Below are positions 33,483 to 40,859 of a stretch of 64,000 bases of DNA, piece after piece. The stretch's first letter is position 1, and every line of letters starts with the position of its first letter. The notes beneath the pieces are model-generated. The model was not told the DNA's origin, did not search any database, and was given only the letters and a program-made list of their open reading frames with translations. The stretch lies in assembly GCA_038125265.1 (NCBI GenBank), contig JAYPDM010000004.1, forward strand, positions 1 through 64,000, written 5' to 3'. Made by a program: the position numbers and the translations under genes. The DNA comes from JAURFX01 sp038125265 (GTDB lineage: Bacteria > Pseudomonadota > Gammaproteobacteria > Steroidobacterales > Rariloculaceae).

Positions 33483-34762
33483 CTAAGCTAGATTTAGATG
33501 CAAATCTTCATGGTACCGTTGAGATGCCTGGTGATAAGTCAATATCTCACCGTGCAATAATCTTTTCATCTATCGGTGAAGGTACCGCGAATGTTGAGAA
33601 CTGTTTACTTTCAGGCGATGTATTAGCAACGATTGATGCATTTAAGTCTATGGGTGTAAATATTCAAATTAACGGTAAAAATGTAATTATAGATGGTGTT
33701 GGCTTATATGGATTGAAAGAGCCTTCAAAGCCAATAGATTGTGGTAATTCTGGCACTACATGCAGGCTTCTGACAGGCTTGCTTTCAATGCAATCATTTA
33801 AATCAATGCTTGTAGGTGACGCATCATTAAGTGTGCGACCTATGAAGAGAGTAACTCTACCGCTTAAACAAATGGGCGCTAAGATCAATACCTCGACGAA
33901 TGGCACATTGCCCATTGAAATCTTGCCCGCTGAACTTAATAAGACCCCCATTAATTACAAGCTTGAAATACCTAGTGCACAAATATTTACTTCCTTGCTA
34001 TTAGCGTCGCTTTATTGCAATGATGCTTCAAATATCCATTGCGATAATAATTTTAGGGACCATACACAAAGGTTTTTTAAGTTTTTGAACATCCCACTAA
34101 GTCATAACAATCATACATACACGACCCAACCGATAAAAAATTTCACTAATCGAGATTTGAAAGTGCCTGGAGATTTTTCATCAGCTTCCTTTTTTATTGT
34201 TTTAGGAGTTTTAGCTTCTGATAAAGGTATTATCATTAAAAACGTAAACCTCAATCCTACTCGTGACGCCTTAATTGGCATGCTAAAGAAAATGGGGGCT
34301 GATATAACTATTAATCATTCGTCTGATTCTAGTTATTGTGAGCCAGTAGCAGACATTTTATGCAAGAAGTCAGCTTTAAAAGGAACAGAATTTAGCTTTC
34401 CTGAGACTACCATCGCCATTGATGAAATACCAATTCTTGCGATAGCCTGCGCCTTTGCAGAGGGTGTGTCAATTATTAATAACATTGCAGAATTGAGAGT
34501 AAAGGAGAGTGACCGCATATCAGCGATCTCTAAAAATTTAAATAGTATAAATATACAAACTAGCGAAAATCATGATTCGCTTACTGTATTTGGCGGAAAA
34601 ATACTGCCTGGCAATATAAAGACATACCATGATCATAGAATCGCAATGTCTTTTTTGATTGCAAGTCTAGTAGCAAAAACAAAATTCCAGTTTGATGATA
34701 CAGAGATTATTAAAACTTCGTTTCCAAATTTTTTTGAAACACTAGAACTAATTTATGAATGA
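33479..34762 (+). CDS. aroA: 3-phosphoshikimate 1-carboxyvinyltransferase (EPSP synthase)
   Basis: AroA transfers enolpyruvate from PEP to shikimate-3-phosphate. The 427-residue protein starts with the PEP-binding GTVEMPGDKSISHRAIIFSS, followed by DCGNSGTTCRLLTGLLSMQ near 85-100, SLSVRPMKRV, and RVKESDRISAIS near 340. C-terminal YHDHRIAMSFLIASLVAK is the family signature. The first motif resembles class II-type variation but no inference on inhibitor sensitivity is made. It is a stand-alone enzyme; many Pseudomonas-type genomes fuse it to TyrA, which is missing here. It overlaps pheA and cmk. Confidence 0.96.
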   Translation: MTKLDLDANLHGTVEMPGDKSISHRAIIFSSIGEGTANVENCLLSGDVLATIDAFKSMGVNIQINGKNVIIDGVGLYGLKEPSKPIDCGNSGTTCRLLTGLLSMQSFKSMLVGDASLSVRPMKRVTLPLKQMGAKINTSTNGTLPIEILPAELNKTPINYKLEIPSAQIFTSLLLASLYCNDASNIHCDNNFRDHTQRFFKFLNIPLSHNNHTYTTQPIKNFTNRDLKVPGDFSSASFFIVLGVLASDKGIIIKNVNLNPTRDALIGMLKKMGADITINHSSDSSYCEPVADILCKKSALKGTEFSFPETTIAIDEIPILAIACAFAEGVSIINNIAELRVKESDRISAISKNLNSINIQTSENHDSLTVFGGKILPGNIKTYHDHRIAMSFLIASLVAKTKFQFDDTEIIKTSFPNFFETLELIYE

Positions 34763-35405
34763 AGTAATTGCAATTGATGGTCCATCTTGCTCAGGTAAAG
34801 GCACTGTAGCAAAATTAGTCGCTGAATCCTTAAACTTTTATCACCTTGAAAGTGGTCTAATTTATAGAAATATAGCAGCATCGCTATATGACAGTCTTGG
34901 CCAAGAGTCTGAAATCATTGATTTAGCAATAGATGCGTTCCAATCATTAGACTTAAATTCTATATGTTTAATTGAGAATGGAAAAATGAGAAAACATAAA
35001 AATGCCTATACTTCATTTAATGCACAACTAACATCAAAGATTTCCCAATTCCAATTAATTCGTAACGAAGTTTTGAATTTTCAAAGAGCATTATTAAATA
35101 AAACATCTATTGTGGCGGAAGGAAGAGACATGGCATCTATAGTTTTTCCTAATGCTAAACTCAAAGTCTATTTAGATTGCCCCCCCGAAATAAGAGCCCA
35201 GAGAAGATATAAGCAGTTGAAACTATTAGAAAAAGATGTTAGTTTAGCGCAAGTTTTAGATGACATCTTAAATCGCGATGAGCGCGATACGAAAAGATTA
35301 ATTGCTCCACTGGTAATTACTAAGGAATCTAAAGTTTTTGATACTTCAAAACTTTCAGTTGAAGAGACAGTATCAGGAATTATTAGTGCCTTTGCATCTA
35401 ATTGA
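34755..35405 (+). CDS. cmk: Cytidylate kinase
   Basis: Cmk phosphorylates CMP and dCMP. The 216-residue protein has the P-loop IDGPSCSGKGTVAKL at residues 7-21, the AEGRDMASIVFPNAKLKVYL segment (GRD motif) near 120, and the lid region RDERDTKRLIAPL near 175. The NMP-binding insert is typical of the long bacterial form. It overlaps aroA by 8 bases and precedes rpsA, as in E. coli. The 80-base gap to rpsA holds a structured leader described separately. Confidence 0.95.
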   Translation: MNEVIAIDGPSCSGKGTVAKLVAESLNFYHLESGLIYRNIAASLYDSLGQESEIIDLAIDAFQSLDLNSICLIENGKMRKHKNAYTSFNAQLTSKISQFQLIRNEVLNFQRALLNKTSIVAEGRDMASIVFPNAKLKVYLDCPPEIRAQRRYKQLKLLEKDVSLAQVLDDILNRDERDTKRLIAPLVITKESKVFDTSKLSVEETVSGIISAFASN

Positions 35406-35417
35406 GGAAAAAGTAAT

Positions 35418-35493
35418 ATGAAGTTGCTTTTGTTTTTTAACAACCCTTAAAAAAAGATTTTTTAAGGAAATAATGAATTTATTTTATGACTGA
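35418..35493 (+). promoter_or_regulatory. rpsA leader with two mini-ORFs and an inverted repeat
   Basis: Three elements lie in a row. A 10-codon ORF (35418-35450, MKLLLFFNNP) follows a GAGG about 10 bases away. Its stop codon is inside the left arm of a perfect 10-bp inverted repeat CCTTAAAAAA / TTTTTTAAGG (35445-35454 and 35458-35467). The right arm ends in AAGG, which is 5 bases before a second mini-ORF (35473-35493, MNLFYD) whose last codons overlap the rpsA ATG at 35486. rpsA itself lacks a well-placed Shine-Dalgarno. S1 is autoregulated through its leader in E. coli; a comparable control is inferred, not shown. Confidence 0.45.
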
Positions 35494-37162
35494 AAATTTT
35501 TCTGAATTATTTGAAGAATCAATCGTTAATCAAGAAATTGCCATTGGTTCAACCATTAAAGCTACAGTTGCTGATATTAATGACTCCTTTGTAATACTCA
35601 ATGCCTCTCTAAAATCAGAAGCACACATACCCATTGACCAATTTAAAGACTTAGACGGAAATCTTGAGGTTGAGATTGGTGAAAAGGTTGATGTTTTTTT
35701 GGAGTCTTATGAAGATGGTTACGGCGAAACTAAACTCTCAAGAGAAAAAGCTAAAAGGAATGAATCTTGGAGAAAGTTAGTCGATGCCCATGAAAATAAT
35801 ACGGTTATCAAAGGCCTTATCCAGAACAGAGTTCGAGGTGGTTTTACTGTAGATATTGATTTTGTTAAGGCTTTCTTGCCTGGCTCTCTCGTTGATGTCA
35901 GACCCATTAAAGATGCAAGCTATCTTGAAAATACGGTGGCTGAATTAAAAGTTATCAAAATTGATGAAAAAAGAAACAATATAGTTGTGTCTCGTAAAGC
36001 AGTTATAGAACAAGAAAACTCTGCCGAAAGAGAGGAGCTTCTTAAGACACTACAAGATGGAGCAATTGTCAAAGGAAGGATCAAAAATCTTACTGATTAC
36101 GGTGCATTTATTGATCTGGGCGGTATAGATGGATTGCTACATATTACAGATATTTCATGGAAAAGAATTAGACACCCTTCAGAGGTATTGGTCGATGGAT
36201 CTGAGGTAGAAGTAGTAGTACTTAACTATGATACTGACAAAAATAGAGTCTCTTTGGGCATGAAACAACTTGAAGAAGACCCATGGAAAGATGTGCAAAG
36301 AAGATTTGCGCCTGGAACGAGATTGTTTGGTAATGTTTCAAACATTACTGATTATGGTGTATTTGTAGAAATTGATAATGGAATCGAAGGATTGGTCCAT
36401 GTTTCTGAGATTGATTGGACAAATAAAAATGTAAGTCCAGCTAAGCATTTTCAGCTAGGTGATGAATCTGAGGTAATGGTATTAGAGATTGATGAATCAA
36501 GAAGAAGAATATCCCTAGGAATCAAGCAGTGCCAGCCTAATCCATGGGATGAATTTAAAAACTCAAATTCTATTGGCGATAAAATCACTGGCGAAATTAA
36601 ATCTATTACAGATTTTGGTCTCTTTATTGGTCTTGACAATAATATTGATGGTCTGGTTCATCTATCAGATCTATCTTGGGAAGGTACTGGAGAAGATCAA
36701 ATTAGAAATTTTTCTAAGGGAGATGAAGTATCAGCAGTAATTTTATCAATCGATGTTGATAGAGAGAGAATATCATTGGGCATCAAGCAATTAGAAGATG
36801 ATCCTGTAAAAAATCTCTTAGCTGCACATCCTAAAAATTCATCCGTAGAAGTTACTATTTCAGAAATCCAAGAAAAGGGTGCTCTTGCAAACATTGATGG
36901 GCATGAGATCTCTGGTTATATTGATGTAAGTGATATCTCAAATACAGAGAGAGTTAATGATGCTAGAAATGCATTAGCAAAAGATGCAAAAGTAAATTGT
37001 ATGGTCATAGGTTATGATAAAAAAGAAAACCGATTAAACCTATCCATTAAAGCATTGTTAATTAAAGAAGAAAAAGATGCTATTCGAGAATATCAGACGG
37101 GTAAAGAAAATATAGATGTATCAGGAACAACCTTGGGCGATCTATTAAATAAAGATGACTAA
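35486..37162 (+). CDS. rpsA: 30S ribosomal protein S1
   Basis: S1 is the large RNA-binding protein of the small subunit needed to initiate on structured or Shine-Dalgarno-poor mRNAs. The 558 residues contain six S1 repeats, recognisable by motifs such as GRIKNLTDYGAFIDLGGIDG near 195, GNVSNITDYGVFVEIDNGIE near 280 and GEIKSITDFGLFIGLDNNID near 370. Length is essentially that of E. coli S1 (557). Since many genes in this window lack a Shine-Dalgarno, a full six-domain S1 is relevant. The stop overlaps ihfB by 8 bases. Confidence 0.97.
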   Translation: MTENFSELFEESIVNQEIAIGSTIKATVADINDSFVILNASLKSEAHIPIDQFKDLDGNLEVEIGEKVDVFLESYEDGYGETKLSREKAKRNESWRKLVDAHENNTVIKGLIQNRVRGGFTVDIDFVKAFLPGSLVDVRPIKDASYLENTVAELKVIKIDEKRNNIVVSRKAVIEQENSAEREELLKTLQDGAIVKGRIKNLTDYGAFIDLGGIDGLLHITDISWKRIRHPSEVLVDGSEVEVVVLNYDTDKNRVSLGMKQLEEDPWKDVQRRFAPGTRLFGNVSNITDYGVFVEIDNGIEGLVHVSEIDWTNKNVSPAKHFQLGDESEVMVLEIDESRRRISLGIKQCQPNPWDEFKNSNSIGDKITGEIKSITDFGLFIGLDNNIDGLVHLSDLSWEGTGEDQIRNFSKGDEVSAVILSIDVDRERISLGIKQLEDDPVKNLLAAHPKNSSVEVTISEIQEKGALANIDGHEISGYIDVSDISNTERVNDARNALAKDAKVNCMVIGYDKKENRLNLSIKALLIKEEKDAIREYQTGKENIDVSGTTLGDLLNKDD

Positions 37163-37457
37163 AAATGAATTAATTGAAAAAATTGCGCTTAAGCTTCCAC
37201 ATTTAACCAGCAAAGATGTGGAGCTAGCGGTAAAGTATACCTTTAATTTATTAGGCGATTCTTTATCAAGTGGGGATAGGATTGAGATACGCGGTTTTGG
37301 TAGTTTCTCTTTACGAACCCGCAAAGCTAGAGTTGGCAGAAACCCCAAAACAGGAGAGCCCGTTGCATTGCCTCCGAAAAATGTACCTCACTTTAAACCC
37401 GGTAAAGAGCTTAAAAGTATGGTGAATGATAATTCTCATTATCCGATCAGGGATTGA
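37155..37457 (+). CDS. ihfB: Integration host factor subunit beta
   Basis: IhfB pairs with IhfA (46842-47144) to bend DNA sharply. The 100-residue HU-family protein has NELIEKIALKLPHLTSKDVE at the start, the core RIEIRGFGSFSLRTRKAR and the beta-arm VGRNPKTGEPVALPPKNVPH, where the NPKTGE and intercalating Pro region are conserved. It lies directly after rpsA as in E. coli. No lapA-like gene follows before lapB. Confidence 0.95.
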   Translation: MTKNELIEKIALKLPHLTSKDVELAVKYTFNLLGDSLSSGDRIEIRGFGSFSLRTRKARVGRNPKTGEPVALPPKNVPHFKPGKELKSMVNDNSHYPIRD

Positions 37458-37466
37458 TAATCATAA

Positions 37467-38585
37467 ATGCCCACAATTGATACATTGTGGTTAACCCTTG
37501 GTATCGTATCTGTAACGATCCTTTTTTGGTTCTTCTTTTTTCAAAACCCCAGCTCAGAGGATCTTTCTATAAGTTTCTATAAGGGAATTACGTCTTTACT
37601 AAGCAAAGACTATGAAGGTGCAATATTTCATTTTAACCAAATAAAATCGAATGATATCGGATTTATTGAGAGCAGATTCTTGCTTTCTAACATATTTAAA
37701 ATTGAAGGTAGATTTACAGATTCTATTGATGTTCTTAGTAGTCTTTTAGATGAACATATTTCAGTTGAATCAGAAAACTACATTGATTTACTGTATGAAA
37801 AGGCTTCTATTTATTTTCATGCTGGCATATATGATCGTGCAATAATTTTGCTAAAAGAGATCATTACAATTAATCCTATACATAGGCCATCATTAATTCA
37901 GCTGAATAGGCTCTATGAAGTCTCGTCTGAATGGGATAAAGCTATAGAGGTATCAAGGTTGCACGAGATATCCGATGGCGAAAAGGGCCTACAGTTAATT
38001 AACTATCAATGTTCAATTATCGATCAAATGATAGAGGCAAGTAATATCTCTCAATCTTTAGAGCTTTTAAAGGCTGCTCAGCGATCTATCCTCAGCTTTA
38101 GATTTAAAATGACAGAGCTAAAAATTTTTTTAAAGAACAATGAAATCCTTAAGTGTTTGAGCATAATCGAAGAAGTACTTACTAAAGACCTTACATACTT
38201 GCATTTAATACTAGAGGAGCTAAAAAAAGAGTCATCTCTTAAGAACATCGAATACCTTAGCGCTATAAAAAATATTGCTAATGATTCGAGAGAATCGAAG
38301 TTATACGCTATTAAAACCCTAATTATTTTTTCCAAAAACATGCATAAAGAGGATAGGCAGGAGTTATTCTTAAATATAATTGATTTTGAAAGTGATCTTC
38401 AGCGTCAAGTCATTGCTCATTATTTAGATAGTCAGCACGCAGAGAAAACTTTAATCAATCAAGCATTTGTATGCAAATCTTGTAATTCAAAATCTACTTA
38501 TCATCACTGGCAGTGCCTCACTTGTTATTCATGGGAAGAGCTTACCTTCAAGCCTGAGGTAGAGATTGATACGCTATTTATCTAA
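37467..38585 (+). CDS. lapB: LPS assembly regulatory protein LapB (YciM), TPR protein with rubredoxin domain
   Basis: LapB anchors at the inner membrane and promotes LpxC turnover, balancing lipid A synthesis. The 372-residue protein has an N-terminal membrane helix (LWLTLGIVSVTILFWFFFF, residues 6-24), a series of TPR helices (about 35-300: DYEGAIFHFNQI, RFTDSIDVLSSLL, YDRAIILLKEII), and the C-terminal zinc rubredoxin-like knuckles CKSCNS and CLTC. The usual preceding lapA is absent, so the ihfB-lapB pair is contiguous. Its 3' end overlaps the convergent CoA-transferase gene by 12 bases. Confidence 0.92.
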   Translation: MPTIDTLWLTLGIVSVTILFWFFFFQNPSSEDLSISFYKGITSLLSKDYEGAIFHFNQIKSNDIGFIESRFLLSNIFKIEGRFTDSIDVLSSLLDEHISVESENYIDLLYEKASIYFHAGIYDRAIILLKEIITINPIHRPSLIQLNRLYEVSSEWDKAIEVSRLHEISDGEKGLQLINYQCSIIDQMIEASNISQSLELLKAAQRSILSFRFKMTELKIFLKNNEILKCLSIIEEVLTKDLTYLHLILEELKKESSLKNIEYLSAIKNIANDSRESKLYAIKTLIIFSKNMHKEDRQELFLNIIDFESDLQRQVIAHYLDSQHAEKTLINQAFVCKSCNSKSTYHHWQCLTCYSWEELTFKPEVEIDTLFI

Positions 38586-39737
38586 ATCGAAATTTTCAAT
38601 AATTTCTTGAGTATGCTCTCCTAAAAGGGGTGGTGGAAAACGATAACTCACAGGACTAAGACTAAGGTTAATGGGACTTCCTATATTCTTAATTAATCCT
38701 GTCACAGGATGCTCTAATTCTATAATCATATTTCTCGATATTGCATGTTTATCAGTTAGTGCCTCAGGTACTGTATTGATCGGTCCGCATGGAATCTCTT
38801 TTTTATTCAGCAGCTCAATCCATTCGATTGCATTTCTACTGGAAAGTTTTTCTTCAATAATTTTAACGAGCTCCTTTCTGTTATTGTTTCTTGAGGCATT
38901 ATCAATAAACCGACTATCTTCAATCAACTCCCGGGAATCTATGGCATTGCATAGCTCTTGCCAAAGCTTTTGAGTACCCGTAGCAATTATTAAGTATTTA
39001 TCTTTTGCCATAAATGGCTGATAAGGAGTAATGGTAGGATGAATATTCCCCAGTGGCTTAGGCTCATAGTTTGCATTTAAATAGGAGCTTCCAATATTTG
39101 CAAGCCAGGTCATCTGTGAGTCTGATAATGATACATCTATAAACTGACCCTTCCCAGAATTAGAACGATAGATTAGGGCACTCAAAATAGATATCACCGT
39201 ATAAACTCCAGCGCTAATATCAGCCATGGGAGTGGGAAACCTAACAGCTTTAGAGTGATCTTCACCGGTAATGGTCATAAGCCCAGAAGAGGCTTGAGCT
39301 AAAATATCATAGCCTGGCAATTCAGAGGAATAACCTGTAAAACCATAACCAGAGATGGCAGCATAAATTAATTTAGGATTTTTCTCGGACAATTGTTTGA
39401 AAGAAATATCGAATTTTTCTTGTCTGTCTACTTTATGCAGATTTGTTATGAAAACATCAGACTGTGCCAACAATTTATGAAGACGCTTCAATTCAAGAGT
39501 ATTTTTAAGGTCTATCGTAATGCTTTTTTTATTTCTATTGGTGCCTAAAAAATAGGCACTTTCATTATTTATAAAAGGAGGGCCCCAAGATCTTGATTGG
39601 TCACCAATGCCTGGTCTCTCTATTTTTATAACTTCGGCACCTAAATCACCCAAAATCATGCTTGCATAGGGACCAGCAAGAGCTTCTGCTAATTCAACAA
39701 CAAGCAACCCATTTAATGGGCCATTATGACTACTCAT
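38574..39737 (-). CDS. CaiB/BaiF family CoA-transferase
   Basis: A 387-residue type III CoA-transferase, which moves CoA between carboxylic acids via an Asp acyl-anhydride. Family motifs: VVELAEALAGPYASMILGDL, GAEVIKIERPGIGDQSR, GTNRNKKSITIDLK, and FPTPMADISAGVYTVISIL near residue 165, which contains the catalytic Asp. Substrate is not predictable; formyl-, succinyl- or carnitine-type CoA chemistry are all possible. It is downstream of, and overlaps by 8 bases, the DUF6152 fusion gene, and so probably shares its transcript with tRNA-Asn. No acyl-CoA synthetase or dehydrogenase is adjacent to hint at the pathway. Confidence 0.88.
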   Translation of the reverse strand: MSSHNGPLNGLLVVELAEALAGPYASMILGDLGAEVIKIERPGIGDQSRSWGPPFINNESAYFLGTNRNKKSITIDLKNTLELKRLHKLLAQSDVFITNLHKVDRQEKFDISFKQLSEKNPKLIYAAISGYGFTGYSSELPGYDILAQASSGLMTITGEDHSKAVRFPTPMADISAGVYTVISILSALIYRSNSGKGQFIDVSLSDSQMTWLANIGSSYLNANYEPKPLGNIHPTITPYQPFMAKDKYLIIATGTQKLWQELCNAIDSRELIEDSRFIDNASRNNNRKELVKIIEEKLSSRNAIEWIELLNKKEIPCGPINTVPEALTDKHAISRNMIIELEHPVTGLIKNIGSPINLSLSPVSYRFPPPLLGEHTQEIIENFDLDK

Positions 39738-40728
39738 AAGTCATAAATTCACTAGATGTTTGGATATCGCATTGATATGCATAAAAATTTTCATCGGCAA
39801 CAGGCTCGAATTCTAAATATCCAGCAAAAGAGGTCTCAATGTAAGCGGGATCTTCAAGAGAGAAATCCAAGCGTAATCTACTGCCGTTATCAGATAAATA
39901 GTATCTCTCAAGTGTAACTTTTTCATTGCTTGATGGAATTCCATTACCATTGCCAATGATATTCGGTAAAAAGCTTACAGTTCTTACAATGAGTTCATTA
40001 TCAGAAAATGTGCCACTAGAGACTCCCTGATGCAAGAAATCATCATTACTTAATATATTTAAAGTATTGGTTATATTAACAGTACGCTTGACGTCAAAAT
40101 ATTCGCTTTCAATAGAAACTAAAGCACCTTCATCAACAATTCTGGTCAAAAATAGGTTAGACGCGACATAAGATCTTGGAATTGTATATGCAATGCACTC
40201 AGCGGCAGGTGATTGTGTCTGCCAGTCAAATACCTCGAGGGCCTCTTGTCCAGCTTGAGTTAAATTCATGGATGAAAGGCTCTGAAAAAATCTATCTATG
40301 CTCTCTTGTGTAGCTCGCCAAGTCCCAAAAATTGATTCTCTTGGTTGTTGTTCAATTAATGAGGAAGGGTTTTGTGAGAGGACTAAACCATTCTCTTTCT
40401 GAAGCGCAACAAGCATTGCATAGTTTCTTCTATTGCTACGTTCAGGATGTACTCTAACAAAAATACTTTCTCCAGGCATTAATATAGACTCATTCCATCC
40501 ACTTCTTGACATGATGGGCGTTGCGCCAGTTTCAATTTGCCATTCAGTTAGAATGCCATTAACCTCTGTCTCTACAACAATATAAACGTGTGGGTTTCTC
40601 CACCGATACTCCTTAATAGTTGCTGGAAAAGAAACAATTTGATCCATGGCGAAAGCAGCTTCGCTATGGTGTGCATTTGCAAAATAAGGCATTAATAAAG
40701 AAACAAAAATTAAGATAAATTTTTTCAT
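39730..40728 (-). CDS. Fusion of a DUF6152-like domain and a GxW/ERY domain, secreted
   Basis: A 332-residue exported protein. I start at ATG 40728 because the sequence then opens with a signal peptide (MKKFILIFVSLLMPYFANA, classic ANA cleavage site); a longer frame would run through the tRNA-Asn gene. The mature protein begins HHSEAAFAMDQ. Residues 20-115 match the DUF6152-like protein at 1838-2218 (ATIKEYRWRNPHVYIVVE, TEWQIETGA, GWNES). Residues about 130-325 match the paralogues at 876 and 2230: IFGTWRAT, Cys178 in AAECIAYTIPRS, SSGTFSDNELIVRTVSF, TLERYYLS, EDPAYIETSF and Cys320 in YAYQCD. So one gene joins two protein types that are separate neighbours in the PQQ operon. Function is unknown. 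No Shine-Dalgarno. Confidence 0.85.
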   Translation of the reverse strand: MKKFILIFVSLLMPYFANAHHSEAAFAMDQIVSFPATIKEYRWRNPHVYIVVETEVNGILTEWQIETGATPIMSRSGWNESILMPGESIFVRVHPERSNRRNYAMLVALQKENGLVLSQNPSSLIEQQPRESIFGTWRATQESIDRFFQSLSSMNLTQAGQEALEVFDWQTQSPAAECIAYTIPRSYVASNLFLTRIVDEGALVSIESEYFDVKRTVNITNTLNILSNDDFLHQGVSSGTFSDNELIVRTVSFLPNIIGNGNGIPSSNEKVTLERYYLSDNGSRLRLDFSLEDPAYIETSFAGYLEFEPVADENFYAYQCDIQTSSEFMTYE

Positions 40729-40739
40729 ATGAAGATTAA

Positions 40740-40815
40740 TGGCTCCCCGGGGCGGACTCGAACCACCGACCAATTGATTAACAGTCAACTGCTCTACCGA
40801 CTGAGCTACCGGGGA
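40740..40815 (-). tRNA. tRNA-Asn (anticodon GTT)
   Basis: 76 bases including an encoded CCA. The acceptor stem is TCCCCGG / CCGGGGA, the D arm is TAGCTCAGTCGGTAGAGCA, the anticodon loop reads CTGTTAATC with GTT, and the T arm contains GGTTCGAGTCC. The discriminator is G, as expected for Asn. The ORF at 39730-40728 starts only 11 bases after its 3' end. Confidence 0.97.
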
Positions 40816-40829
40816 ACAACAGATATTGT

Positions 40830-40858
40830 ATTATAGAGTGATAAATATTACATGAAAA
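40830..40858 (-). promoter_or_regulatory. Probable tRNA-Asn promoter
   Basis: On the minus strand TTTTCA (40858-40853) and TATAAT (40835-40830) are 17 bases apart, with the predicted start about 8 bases before the mature tRNA 5' end. This would drive tRNA-Asn, the fusion gene and the CoA-transferase gene. It abuts the uvrB start codon on the other strand. Confidence 0.55.
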
Positions 40859-40859
40859 T

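Noticed and set aside
40729..40788. A longer start (40788) for the DUF6152 fusion
   Set aside because: It would be translated from inside the tRNA-Asn gene and would bury the signal peptide.
40816..40859. LexA/SOS box before uvrB
   Set aside because: No CTGT-N8-ACAG arrangement is present in the short upstream region; only an isolated ACAG.
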